Positions 1 to 8,749 of a stretch of DNA of 64,000 bases are shown one piece after another (the first letter of the stretch is position 1; the number at the start of each line of letters is the position of its first letter). A program made the translations under genes and the position numbers. Source of the DNA: Agrobacterium arsenijevicii (GTDB taxonomy: Bacteria; Pseudomonadota; Alphaproteobacteria; Rhizobiales; Rhizobiaceae); contig JWIT01000009.1 of assembly GCA_000949895.1 (NCBI GenBank), positions 124,001 through 188,000 of the forward strand. The letters are read 5' to 3'. The notes under the pieces were generated by a model. It saw nothing but the letters and a program-made list of their open reading frames with translations. It was not told the DNA's origin and ran no database searches.

Positions 1-663
1 GCCGATGAGATATGCGCGCTGATCACTCGGCTGCCCAAGCCCGAAACCCATCCGGGTCAGCGCTATGCAGCGCCTTATCTCACCGTGATGGACTGGGGGC
101 ATGATGTGCGCGACTTCGCCGCGGGCCATTCTGATCGAGCTCCGCGCCTCGATAATGAAGCCTGGCAGGGCATGATCGACAACATTTGCGCGATCGCGGC
201 ACTCGCGCGCGACAAATACGGAGTGCGTGCGACGATCCATCCCCATGCAGGCGGATATATCGAATTCGCCGATGAGCTGCAGCGCGTTGTCGACGGCATC
301 CCGGCCGATCTTACCGGGCTTTGCCTGGATACCGGCCACATGGCCTATTCCGGCATGGACCCAGTCGATACGCTTCGGAAATATTGGGGGAGGGTCGACT
401 ACATCCATTTCAAGGATATCGACGCCAAGATCTATGCACAGGTCATGGAAGAGCACATCCGTTTCTTCGATGCCTGCGCAAAGGGCGTCATGTGCCCGAT
501 CGGCCGTGGCTCGATAGACTATCAGTCCATCCGGGCGCTTCTGAGCGAACTAGACTACGGCGGCTACATCACCATCGAACAGGAGCGGGATCCGCGTAAT
601 GCGGGTAGCATCCTGGACGATCTGGCAGCGAGCCGATCCTTCCTGGCACTCGCCGGGTTCTGA
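1..663 (+). CDS. Sugar phosphate isomerase/epimerase (IolE/IolI-like), 3' part
   Basis: The reading frame is open from the first base, so the gene begins upstream of the window; an internal ATG at 85 is unlikely to be the start because coding sequence continues before it. The visible 220 residues form the C-terminal part of a xylose-isomerase-like TIM barrel. Metal-ligand motifs typical of that family are visible: LDTGH, IHFKD and IEQERD near the end. The gene lies 15 bases before a decayed iolC, so a role in myo-inositol breakdown (ketoinositol isomerase or dehydratase type) is likely but inferred from context. The exact substrate cannot be read from the sequence. Confidence 0.8.
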   Translation, partial: ADEICALITRLPKPETHPGQRYAAPYLTVMDWGHDVRDFAAGHSDRAPRLDNEAWQGMIDNICAIAALARDKYGVRATIHPHAGGYIEFADELQRVVDGIPADLTGLCLDTGHMAYSGMDPVDTLRKYWGRVDYIHFKDIDAKIYAQVMEEHIRFFDACAKGVMCPIGRGSIDYQSIRALLSELDYGGYITIEQERDPRNAGSILDDLAASRSFLALAGF

Positions 664-678
664 GGAGGGAGTTTTCAG

Positions 679-1014
679 ATGAAACCACTCGATGTCATCA
701 CCATCGGCCGGTCATCCGTCGATCTCTAGGGCCCTCAGATTGGCGGCCGGTTGGGAGATATCGGCTCGTTCAACAAGTATATTGCTGGTTCCCCGACGAA
801 CATTGCCTGCGGTGCCGCCACAGGCTCGGCCTGAGATCCGGTTTGGTCACACGCGTCGGTGACGAGCATGTGGGCGCTTCATTCGCGCACAACTGATCCG
901 GAACGTCTGACCGCGCTCGTCTAGCTCGGCGTTCGCGGCGAGGACACGTTTCCGCTAATTTTCTACCGCGAAAATTGCACCGATATGGCGCTTTGCGAGA
1001 CCGACATCCAGCAA
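679..1014 (+). pseudogene. iolC: Decayed iolC (5-dehydro-2-deoxygluconokinase) remnant
   Basis: The 5' end reads MKPLDVITIGRSSVDL, the typical IolC N-terminus, but a TAG stop interrupts it at 727-729 and a TGA follows at 832-834. IolC-like sequence then continues in other frames: LGLRSGLVTRVGDEH around 825-870, and FPLIFYRENC with DMALCE around 950-1000, the latter after a further TAG. At least two frameshifts and three stops are present, and homology fades after about 1014, so the C-terminal two thirds of the kinase is gone. IolC phosphorylates 5-dehydro-2-deoxygluconate in inositol catabolism; this copy cannot make a product. An intact copy elsewhere in the genome is possible. Confidence 0.85.
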
Positions 1015-1188
1015 GATGGTGATGTCTGGTTAAATTCGCGAAACCGATTTTGGACGGATGTGCCGGGATCAGGCGGGGTGGCTATAGTAGCGTGTTTCGA
1101 CAGAGGCGTTACGAAGAGGTTTCGGACCGCCGAAAAGATTGAAACGAAACGTTGCAATCCGCCCGGTCACCGAAATCCATTTGATGTT

Positions 1189-1335
1189 TTAGCGGCGGCC
1201 TTCAACGGCAGAACGGATATGCGAGCGGCTAACGCCGATGTCGGAAAGGCTTCTGTCATCAAGCGCGCTCAGTTCGGCCATGGCGCGACGATTGCGGAAG
1301 TAGTTACGAACGGTGTCGTGAAGTTTCATTTTCAT
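1189..1335 (-). CDS. DUF1127 small protein (48 residues)
   Basis: A 48-residue reading frame starts with ATG at 1335, with an AAGGA-type ribosome site just upstream on the minus strand; a second ATG lies two codons in. The product is basic and has the DUF1127 (YjiS-like) signature: an N-terminal HDTVRNYFRNRRAMAEL stretch followed by LDDRSLSDIGVSRSHI. Small DUF1127 proteins are abundant in Rhizobiales, and some bind RNA or affect C and N metabolism; nothing here fixes the role of this one. It is convergent with the iolC remnant and divergent from the LIV-type transporter operon. Length and motif match the family fully. Confidence 0.85.
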   Translation of the reverse strand: MKMKLHDTVRNYFRNRRAMAELSALDDRSLSDIGVSRSHIRSAVEGRR

Positions 1336-1387
1336 AGGTTCCTTCGATGGTGTTGCACAAAATATGCCCGCTTAGACGCGAAAAATA

Positions 1388-1416
1388 CAGGCATTTGCCT
1401 GCATGGAAGACATGCA
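1388..1416. promoter_or_regulatory. Overlapping small inverted repeats upstream of the DUF1127 gene
   Basis: CAGGC-ATTT-GCCTG (1388-1401) is followed without a gap by TGCATG-gaaga-CATGCA (1400-1416). Both lie 50 to 80 bases upstream of the DUF1127 start on the minus strand and about 210 bases upstream of the LIV-operon start on the plus strand. They could be operator sites in this divergent promoter region or the base of a leader hairpin. No regulator can be assigned. Confidence 0.35.
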
Positions 1417-1627
1417 AAAAACGAACCACGGCGTCTGGAATGGAGAAATGGCTGCCGGCATAAGGAAACGCTATAGCGGCAGAAAGGACTTGTGTTGGCA
1501 AAACGTCCGGGGATGAACCTACTCTGCCTGAATGATTAGCATGACGTTGATCGACAAGAACCGCAAAAGCGGCAAAGGCTCGCCCGGCATCAAGCCGGAA
1601 CAGATAAATCCGAAAAGGAGTGGGAAC

Positions 1628-2818
1628 ATGAAAAACGGCATTACTCGCAGACTTCTACTGGTTTCCGCAGCAGTCGCTCCAATCCTGAGCCTGTCGCCGG
1701 CCATGTCCGCCTCCGCTTATGCGGCCGACACGATCAGGCTTGGCCTCGTGGCGCCGATGAGCGGCCCGAATGCGCGCTACGGCGCTTTCTCGATGCATGG
1801 CGCTGAACTGGCGGTGAAGGACATTAATGCGGCCGGCGGCATCAACGGCCAGCAGATCGAACTCTTCAACGCCGACAGCCAGGGCACGCCGGTTGAAGGT
1901 GTTTCGGCCACCCGTCGCCTGATCGATCAGGACGAGGTCGATTTCGTCATCGGCGATGTCTCCAGCTCCGTGACGCTCGCCATGCAGCCTGTCGCGGAAG
2001 ATGCGGAGGTTCTGCTTCTGAACGCCGCTTCCTCCAACCCGAAGATCACCTATCAGGCGGGTGTCGGCGGTTTCAAATGGACGTTCCGCAATTATCCGAC
2101 GGATGAGAACCGTGCACTTGTCGTGGCGAAATACGCCGCCGAACAGCGCGGTTTCACCAAGTTCGCGGTGCTGTCGGTCGATAGCGATTACGGCCGTTCC
2201 GCCATCGCCTTCACCAAGAAATACCTGCCCGACTTCAAGGGCGAGATTCTCAGCGAAGACTATTACAAGGAAGGCGAGGTCGACTTCCGCAGCGTGCTTG
2301 CGAAAATCCGCGACAACGGCGCGCAGGCGATCATCATGTATGGTCTCGCCGATACGACCCCAATTGTTGCCCGCCAGATGCTGGAACTTGGACTTGCCGG
2401 CAAGGTCGTGTTGATCGGTAACGGTGAATTCAACACCGAAAAGACGATCAAGGCTGCGCCCAAGGCCATGGAAGGTGCTGTGGAGGCCGCCGCCTGGCTA
2501 CCGCAATTCGATAGCCCGGCCAGCAAGACCTTCGTCGAGAAATTCACCGCCACATATAAAGAGGCCCCGAACAATCACGCCTATGTGCATTGGGATACCG
2601 TCAACCTGCTCGCCCAGGCGATCAAGGAAGCCGGAAGCTCCGATCGCAAGGCGGTCCGCGAGGCACTCTCCAAGATCAAATACAAAAGCCCGGTCGGCGA
2701 GGTCACCTTCGATGACCACAACCAGGCGCGCCTTCCGATGATCCTTCTCCAGATCGAGAACGGCAAGCCCAGTATCAAGGGCGCTTATACGGCGGAAATC
2801 CAGTACCCTGCTAACTGA
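1628..2818 (+). CDS. LIV-type ABC transporter substrate-binding protein
   Basis: This is a periplasmic receptor of the leucine/isoleucine/valine (LivJ/LivK, Peripla_BP_6) family, 396 residues. The start at 1628 is chosen because an AAAAGGAG ribosome site precedes it; an upstream in-frame ATG at 1532 lacks this. The N-terminus is a signal peptide with a twin-arginine-like TRRLLL segment, hydrophobic core and an AYA-A cleavage site near residue 34. The mature part begins TIRLGLVAPMSGPNARYG, the family hallmark. It is the first gene of a canonical SBP-permease-permease-ATPase-ATPase operon. The ligand is not evident; downstream hydantoinase and aminotransferase genes suggest an amino-acid derivative or cyclic amide rather than plain leucine. 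Confidence 0.92.
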   Translation: MKNGITRRLLLVSAAVAPILSLSPAMSASAYAADTIRLGLVAPMSGPNARYGAFSMHGAELAVKDINAAGGINGQQIELFNADSQGTPVEGVSATRRLIDQDEVDFVIGDVSSSVTLAMQPVAEDAEVLLLNAASSNPKITYQAGVGGFKWTFRNYPTDENRALVVAKYAAEQRGFTKFAVLSVDSDYGRSAIAFTKKYLPDFKGEILSEDYYKEGEVDFRSVLAKIRDNGAQAIIMYGLADTTPIVARQMLELGLAGKVVLIGNGEFNTEKTIKAAPKAMEGAVEAAAWLPQFDSPASKTFVEKFTATYKEAPNNHAYVHWDTVNLLAQAIKEAGSSDRKAVREALSKIKYKSPVGEVTFDDHNQARLPMILLQIENGKPSIKGAYTAEIQYPAN

Positions 2819-2839
2819 CAGACCGGGAGGGGTACAGCC

Positions 2840-3712
2840 ATGTTCTCGACAATTCTCGAGCAAGTCGTAAACGGGATCGTCACGGGTTCCGTCTACGCGA
2901 TCGTCGCCGTCGGCATGACCATGATTTTCGGGGTGCTGAGAGCCATCAACTTCGCTCATGGCGAATATTACATGCTCGGAACCTTCGGGGCGTGGTTTGC
3001 CGTCGATTATCTCGGCCTTTCCTATGAGGCCTCGATTGTCGTCGGCGTCCTTTCCACCGTGGTCGTGGCCTATGTGGTCGGCCAGCTCGTGATGCGCAGA
3101 ATGGTGGGAGCGCCGGCGGAGTCCGGCGTTCTCGCCACCCTCGGCATCGCGCTGATCCTGCAAAACGCTGTGATTTTCGTCTTCGGCGGCGGCTACAAAT
3201 TCTTCGCTGGCGGTTATATTGAGCCGGTTTCCATTCTCGGTTTCACGCTGGCGCAGCAGCGCATCATCATTTTGGCCGTGTGTCTCATCGTCTTCGTTGG
3301 CCTTGAACTGATGGTCACCTACAGCCGTCTCGGCATGGCGATGCGGGCGGTCTCGCAGAACGTCGAATGCTGCGGCGTGGTCGGTATTGATGTGTCCCAG
3401 GTCGTGTTGCGGACCTTCGTCCTCGGAGCGGCGCTCGCTGCACTCTCGGGCGTTCTGACCGCTCCGGTCAATGTCAGCGTCTATGGCGGCATGGGTGAAC
3501 TCATCACCTTCAAGACCTTGCCGATCATCATCATGGGTGGGCTTGGAAACGTGCGGGGAACCTTCTTCGCGGCCATGATCCTCGGCATCGCCGAAAGCCT
3601 CGTCGCCACCTATGTCGGGCTGCAATTCCGCGACACTGTGGGTTTCGCGACGCTGATCCTGATGCTGATGTGGCGCCCACACGGCCTGTTTTCGACGCAG
3701 GCGCGCTTCTAG
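2840..3712 (+). CDS. livH: LIV-type ABC permease, LivH family
   Basis: The product is a 290-residue integral membrane protein with about eight hydrophobic segments and the LivH signature GMTMIFGVLRAINFAHGE near residues 26-43. It also has the GGLGNVRG loop near residue 234 that couples to the ATPases. It starts 21 bases after the binding-protein gene with a GGGAGGGG ribosome site. Together with the LivM homologue it should form the heterodimeric inner-membrane channel of this importer. Length is normal for the family and nothing is truncated. Confidence 0.93.
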   Translation: MFSTILEQVVNGIVTGSVYAIVAVGMTMIFGVLRAINFAHGEYYMLGTFGAWFAVDYLGLSYEASIVVGVLSTVVVAYVVGQLVMRRMVGAPAESGVLATLGIALILQNAVIFVFGGGYKFFAGGYIEPVSILGFTLAQQRIIILAVCLIVFVGLELMVTYSRLGMAMRAVSQNVECCGVVGIDVSQVVLRTFVLGAALAALSGVLTAPVNVSVYGGMGELITFKTLPIIIMGGLGNVRGTFFAAMILGIAESLVATYVGLQFRDTVGFATLILMLMWRPHGLFSTQARF

Positions 3713-3754
3713 AAGCCGCGCCCGCCGAATTTTCTCGAATTTTGAGGACTAGAC

Positions 3755-4741
3755 ATGTCTCTCACAGACACCGTTCCCCAGGCTCGTCGCCGCGATCTGC
3801 GCATTCCGCTCGCCGCCGTCCTGATCGTCTTAGCACTTGCCGCGCCCTTCATCGGCACGCGCTACGTCACGCATTCGCTCATCATCGCGCTCATCTTCAT
3901 GTTGCCGGCGCACGGGCTCAACCTGCTGGTAGGCTATACCGGTCTGCTATCGCTGGCTCAGGCGGCGTTCTTCGGCATCGGCGCCTATACGGCGGGCCTG
4001 CTGGCGGTGCATTTCGAGACGCCGTTTTACGTGAACCTCATCGCCTCCGGCCTCGTTACCGGTGCGATTGCCCTGCCACTGGGCATTCCGGCGCTACGCC
4101 TTCGTTCAACGTCCTTCGTCATGTGTACGCTCGGTTTCGTCATCATCGGCCAGGCGATCGCCAAGAACTGGATCTCGCTGACCCGTGGTGACATGGGCCT
4201 CTCCGGCATCCCGAAACCCTATTTCGAACTTGGCCCACTTTCCTTTACCGTCAGCGGAACGACCAATTTCTATTATCTGGCGCTTGCCATCTGTGTGCTC
4301 GGCACGCTCGCTGCATGGGCAATTGTCCGCTCGCCGGCGGGCCGGAACATGGTCGCCATCCGCGAAAACGAGACGCTGGCGGAATCCCTCGGTGTCCCGA
4401 CATGGCGCTATAAGCTGATCGTCTTCATGCTCAGCGCCGTTTTTGCCGGGGTCGGGGGCTGCCTTTACGCCCATTATCTGACGGTGGTCAGCCCGCTGAC
4501 TTTCCAGATGTATTATTCAACGACGATGCTGATTATCGTTCTCGGCGGCGGCGCAGGCATGATTTCCGGAACCGTCTTCGGCAGCCTGCTCTTCGTCGGA
4601 CTGACAGAGGCCCTTCGCGTCGCGCCTGAAGTGCGGATGATCGCTTATGGCTTCTGCCTTCTCGTTCTCGTCTTCTGGTTTAAGAAGGGTTTCGCCCCCC
4701 TGATCAATCGCTTCTGGAACGCGATCGGAGGCTCGAAATGA
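3755..4741 (+). CDS. livM: LIV-type ABC permease, LivM family
   Basis: This is a 328-residue permease with many transmembrane segments. The LivM-type motif HGLNLLVGYTGLLSLAQAAF lies near residues 50-69, and the coupling-loop sequence GGGAGMISGTVFGS near residue 266. It is the partner of the LivH homologue 42 bases upstream. Its last four bases overlap the ATG of the following ATPase gene (ATGA), indicating translational coupling. It imports the same unknown amino-acid-like substrate. No anomalies were seen. Confidence 0.93.
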   Translation: MSLTDTVPQARRRDLRIPLAAVLIVLALAAPFIGTRYVTHSLIIALIFMLPAHGLNLLVGYTGLLSLAQAAFFGIGAYTAGLLAVHFETPFYVNLIASGLVTGAIALPLGIPALRLRSTSFVMCTLGFVIIGQAIAKNWISLTRGDMGLSGIPKPYFELGPLSFTVSGTTNFYYLALAICVLGTLAAWAIVRSPAGRNMVAIRENETLAESLGVPTWRYKLIVFMLSAVFAGVGGCLYAHYLTVVSPLTFQMYYSTTMLIIVLGGGAGMISGTVFGSLLFVGLTEALRVAPEVRMIAYGFCLLVLVFWFKKGFAPLINRFWNAIGGSK

Positions 4742-5511
4742 CGGCTCATCTTCCCATCCTCGAGATAAAGAACCTCAGCAAGTCCTATGGCGCGGTCAAG
4801 GCGGTCAACGATGTCAGCATGCACATCAATCGCGGCGAGATCGCCGGGCTGATCGGGCCTAACGGCTCCGGAAAATCCACTTTCTTCGATTGCAGCACCG
4901 GGCTTGCCCGGCCGGACACCGGCAAGGTGATCCTGGACGGACAGGATATCACCGGCTGGTCGCTCAACCGCATCGCCCGCGAAGGCCGCATGCTGCGGTC
5001 GTTCCAGAAAACGGTCACCTTCAAGGCGCTCGATGTGGAGGAAAACCTCGTCATCGCGGGCCAGATGTTCACCTTTCCCTCACTATTGTCGACATTCGGT
5101 CTCGGCGGCATGTCGCGCCGTCGCGTGGCCGGGCTCCGGGAACGGGCACGCGAGCTGATCAAGATGGCGGGACTGTGGGACGTTCGCCATCAGCCCGCCG
5201 GCAATCTTTCCGGCGGCCAGCAGAAGCTCATTCAGTTTGCTTCGATGCTTATGCCGGAACCGAAGCTCATCCTGCTGGACGAGCCGATGGCGGGCATCAA
5301 TCCGAAGATCATCGAGCGTGTGGTGGAGACGATTCAATATGCGAACAAATCGCTGGGCGTGAGCTTCCTCGTCATCGAACACAATATCGATGTCGTCACC
5401 AGCATCTGCCAGCGTGTCGTCGTGCTCGATCAGGGAACGAAACTGGTCGAAGGGCTGCCGCATGACATCATCAAGGACCAGCGTGTGAGGGAGGCCTATC
5501 TTGGAGGCTAA
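4738..5511 (+). CDS. livG: LIV-type ABC ATPase, LivG family
   Basis: This 257-residue ATPase has Walker A GPNGSGKST near residue 40, signature LSGGQQK near residue 158, Walker B LILLDEP near residue 177 and a switch His in VIEHN near residue 219. The long insertion after the Walker A part and the motif MAGINPK distinguish LivG from LivF. It overlaps the permease gene by four bases upstream and the LivF gene by eleven bases downstream. It energises import together with LivF. Confidence 0.93.
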   Translation: MTAHLPILEIKNLSKSYGAVKAVNDVSMHINRGEIAGLIGPNGSGKSTFFDCSTGLARPDTGKVILDGQDITGWSLNRIAREGRMLRSFQKTVTFKALDVEENLVIAGQMFTFPSLLSTFGLGGMSRRRVAGLRERARELIKMAGLWDVRHQPAGNLSGGQQKLIQFASMLMPEPKLILLDEPMAGINPKIIERVVETIQYANKSLGVSFLVIEHNIDVVTSICQRVVVLDQGTKLVEGLPHDIIKDQRVREAYLGG

Positions 5512-6244
5512 CAGCAATCTTTCCATCAAGGGCCTGCGCGCGGGTTACGGCAATCTCGATATCCTCAACGGTGTCGATCTGGATGTGCCGGGCGGGCAAT
5601 TCGTGGCCCTCATGGGGCCGAATGGCGCGGGCAAGTCCACCCTGCTCAAGACGCTTTACGGCATGACCACCATCAAGGAAGGTGGCATCGACTGGCGCGG
5701 CAAGAACATTGCCGGATCTACCTCGCGGGCTATTCTGGGCGAGGGGATATCTTTCGTGCCGCAGGGCCGTTGCAACTTCCCGGTCATGACTGTCGATGAA
5801 AACCTGCAGATGGCTGCCTATACCATCCGTGACGCCAAGGTGAAGGCGGACCGGGATTATGTCTACGATCTTTTCCCGATTCTGAAGACGCGGCGCTCGA
5901 CGCTCGCCGGCAACATGTCCGGCGGCGAGCAGCAATTGCTCGAAGTGGCGATGGCGGTTCTGCAACGGCCGAAGGTGCTTCTGGTCGACGAGCCCTCGGT
6001 CGGCCTGTCGCCGGCGGCAATCGGCATCGTTTTCGACGAACTCCTGCGCCTGCATGCCAACGGCATGACAATCCTGCTGGTCGAGCAGAACACCAAAAAG
6101 GCCATGGAGGTGGCGCAACGTGCGGTCATCCTCCGTCTCGGCAAGGTGATCTGGGACGGCAAGCCGGCGGATATCACCCACGACGAACTCGGCGAACTGT
6201 TCCTGACCGGAAAGATGCGTGGCGAACTCGAAGCCGCGCACTGA
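5501..6244 (+). CDS. livF: LIV-type ABC ATPase, LivF family
   Basis: This is a 247-residue ATPase with Walker A GPNGAGKST, signature MSGGEQQ and Walker B VLLVDEPSVGLSP. The start is a TTG at 5501 preceded by a GAGGGAGG ribosome site inside the end of the LivG gene, giving an eleven-base overlap; no ATG is available before the conserved LSIKGLRAGYGN beginning. LivF proteins usually run 230-250 residues, so the gene is complete. It closes the transporter part of the operon; the aminotransferase gene follows after 36 bases. Confidence 0.92.
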   Translation: MEANSNLSIKGLRAGYGNLDILNGVDLDVPGGQFVALMGPNGAGKSTLLKTLYGMTTIKEGGIDWRGKNIAGSTSRAILGEGISFVPQGRCNFPVMTVDENLQMAAYTIRDAKVKADRDYVYDLFPILKTRRSTLAGNMSGGEQQLLEVAMAVLQRPKVLLVDEPSVGLSPAAIGIVFDELLRLHANGMTILLVEQNTKKAMEVAQRAVILRLGKVIWDGKPADITHDELGELFLTGKMRGELEAAH

Positions 6245-6280
6245 CAAGCCCATAACGATAGATCTAGACGAGGAAATCCC

Positions 6281-7489
6281 ATGAGCACTTTTGTGCCTGC
6301 ATCACGCGTGTCGAGAATAAAGGTATCGCCGAGCACGGCGGCTGCGGCCCGCGCCCGGGAACTGAAGGCCGCCGGTCGCGATATCGCCGACCTGACGGTG
6401 GGCGAACCGGACTTCGATACGCCGGAGGCCGTTAAAGCCGCGGCGCATGCCGCCATCGACCGGGGAGAGACCAAATACACCTCGGTCAACGGCACACCGG
6501 CACTTCGCAAGGCGATCATCGGCGACTTCCAGAAGCGTCTTGGCATCACCTATGGCGATAGTGAAATCTGCGTTGGTGGCGGCGCCAAGCAGATCCTGTT
6601 TCTGGCGCTGATGGCAAGCGTAGAAAATGGTGCTGAAGTCATGATCCCGGCTCCCTACTGGGTGTCTTACCCCGATATGGTCATCGCCAATGACGGCACG
6701 CCTGTCATCGTCGCATGCCCGGAGGAAACGGGGTTCAAACTGACAGCCGAAGCGCTTGAGGCGGCGATCACTCCGAAGACGATGTGGCTGATCCTCAACG
6801 CGCCGTCAAACCCGACGGGTGCGGCCTATACCGAGGCGGAGCTGAAGGCGCTTGGCGACGTACTGTTGCGGCATCCCCATGTCATGGTTCTGTCCGACGA
6901 TATTTACGATCAGGTCTGGTTCAAGGATGAGCCGATGAAGACCCTCGTTGCCGTCGTTCCGGAACTGAAGGATCGGGTGCTACTGACCAACGGCGTTTCC
7001 AAGTCCTATGCCATGACGGGATGGCGGATCGGTTACGGAGCAGGGCCTGCTGCACTCATTGCCGCCATCAACAAATTGCAATCGCAAATGTCATCCTGCC
7101 CGTCATCCGTCAGCCAGGCCGCCGCCGCACATGCGCTTTCAGGCGACCAGACATTCGTGATGGAAAGCGTTGCGGTCTACAAAAAGCGGCGCGACTACGC
7201 CTGTGAGCGTCTGAACGCGATCACCGGCCTCTCCTGTATGGTCCCGGACGGGGCATTCTACCTCTATCCGAGCTGCGCCGGCGTGATCGGCAAGAAGACA
7301 GTGGATGGCAAGGTGATCGAAAACGATCTCGATTTTGTCCTCTATCTTCTCGATAGCGTCGGTGTGGCGGCTCTTCAGGGCGCAGCCTACGGGCTTTCGC
7401 CCTATTTCCGCATCTCCTTTGCCACCTCCATGGAAGTGCTTGAGGATGCCTGCAACCGCATCGAGCGTGCGGTGGAAGCACTGTGCTAA
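6281..7489 (+). CDS. Class I/II PLP-dependent aminotransferase (aspartate aminotransferase-like)
   Basis: The product is a 402-residue fold-type I aminotransferase. The pyridoxal-phosphate Lys lies in SKSYAMTGWRIGYG near residue 240, and NAPSNPTGA (cofactor-binding Asn) near residue 170. The C-terminal substrate-carboxylate Arg is in YFRISFA. It starts with ATG after GAGGAAA, 36 bases behind the LIV ATPase, so it is probably cotranscribed. Such enzymes transfer an amino group between an amino acid and a 2-oxo acid. In this operon it probably processes the imported compound, but its specificity is unknown. Confidence 0.9.
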   Translation: MSTFVPASRVSRIKVSPSTAAAARARELKAAGRDIADLTVGEPDFDTPEAVKAAAHAAIDRGETKYTSVNGTPALRKAIIGDFQKRLGITYGDSEICVGGGAKQILFLALMASVENGAEVMIPAPYWVSYPDMVIANDGTPVIVACPEETGFKLTAEALEAAITPKTMWLILNAPSNPTGAAYTEAELKALGDVLLRHPHVMVLSDDIYDQVWFKDEPMKTLVAVVPELKDRVLLTNGVSKSYAMTGWRIGYGAGPAALIAAINKLQSQMSSCPSSVSQAAAAHALSGDQTFVMESVAVYKKRRDYACERLNAITGLSCMVPDGAFYLYPSCAGVIGKKTVDGKVIENDLDFVLYLLDSVGVAALQGAAYGLSPYFRISFATSMEVLEDACNRIERAVEALC

Positions 7490-7664
7490 CAAATCGATCG
7501 GGCGCGCAGAAGGAGCTGTCCACTTCTCTTGCGCGTCCCGCAACGCTTGGTGTTCGAATGAACGCAAAAGCGCTCTATCCTATTGAAATTACGCACCCTC
7601 CTTGCAGAAATAGATTCCTGTTTCTGCGCTGATACGTTAGGGTTTCCGCAAAGAGTGGGGACCG

Positions 7665-8603
7665 ATGAGCGTCGACTTCAAAAAACTCAAAAGCTTCGTC
7701 AAGATCGTCGATACCGGCAGCGTTTCGCGTGCGGCTGGCATCCTTCGTGTGGCGCAGCCGGCGCTGTCGCAGCAGATCGCATCGCTGGAACAGCACTTCA
7801 ACCACCAGCTTCTGCTGCGCAGCAATGTTGGCATCACGCCAACGGAAGCCGGGCTGATCCTCTATCGCCATGCGCAGATCATGCTGAAGCAAATCGAGCA
7901 GGCGCAGACCGACATTGACCGCTCCGCGCGTTCGATCTCCGGCCGCGTCTCCATCGGGCTTGCGACTTATTCATCATCGAGTGCGCTGTCGCTGCCTCTC
8001 ATCAAGGAAATGAGGGCGCGATTTCCCGCCATAACGGTCCATATCAACGACAGCTTCGGCCATATCCTCAGCGAGCTGATCATGACCGGCAAGATGGACA
8101 TGGCGCTCATCTATACGTCCGATCCCATCAAGGGCGTGACGCTGGAACCGCTGTTCCGCGAAGAGATGTTCCTTGTCTCGCCCACTGACATGGTGTTGCC
8201 TGCCGAACCCGGTCAGCCGCTTCCACTCTCTGTGCTCGATGGCCGCCCGATGCTGTTGCCAAGCAAGGCGCATTTCCTTCGCCGGCTCATTGATGAGGGC
8301 CTGGCGCGGGCGCGCGCGAAGCCGGAGGTCATTTCAGAGCTGGAATCCGTGCCAGCGCTCGGGGCTGCGGTATTGGACGGCCTCGGTTCGACGATCCTTC
8401 CGGCCTCGGTGGTTCTGGAAACCTCCAGCTTCAGAGGTGCGCAGCTGCATCCTCTCACGACCCCTGTCATCGATGCCACGGTTTCGCTTTGTGTCTCCGA
8501 TCACATGCCGCTTTCCGAACCGGCGCTGGCGGCACGTTCCGTGCTTCTCGAAATCGTCACGAAGCTGAAGAGCGGGCATCATCCGGGCATTCGTGCCGTG
8601 TGA
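7665..8603 (+). CDS. LysR-family regulator (Nac/CbbR-like)
   Basis: This is a 312-residue LysR-type transcription factor. The N-terminal winged helix-turn-helix reads FKKLKSFVKIVDTGSVSRAA and continues AQPALSQQIASLE, followed by a type 2 periplasmic-binding-like effector domain from about residue 92. It sits between the transporter/aminotransferase genes and the hydantoinase genes, all on the same strand, with about 175 bases of upstream spacer that may hold its own promoter. It is the obvious candidate regulator of this catabolic unit. The effector is unknown. Confidence 0.9.
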   Translation: MSVDFKKLKSFVKIVDTGSVSRAAGILRVAQPALSQQIASLEQHFNHQLLLRSNVGITPTEAGLILYRHAQIMLKQIEQAQTDIDRSARSISGRVSIGLATYSSSSALSLPLIKEMRARFPAITVHINDSFGHILSELIMTGKMDMALIYTSDPIKGVTLEPLFREEMFLVSPTDMVLPAEPGQPLPLSVLDGRPMLLPSKAHFLRRLIDEGLARARAKPEVISELESVPALGAAVLDGLGSTILPASVVLETSSFRGAQLHPLTTPVIDATVSLCVSDHMPLSEPALAARSVLLEIVTKLKSGHHPGIRAV

Positions 8604-8749
8604 ATTTGCTATAAGCAAACCCTATGGCGGCAGACCGAGGTTGTGTTGGTAAAGGCCGGCCGAACGTTACAATTTCCCATCAGTGAACGGGCCCAACCTC
8701 TGGGTCCACAAGGCAGCAAAAGACGCTGCATGGTCGCTCGAGGGAAACA

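Noticed and set aside
985-1476. Plus-strand 163-residue frame following the iolC remnant
   Set aside because: Its first residues are the iolC relic and the rest is antisense to the better supported DUF1127 gene.
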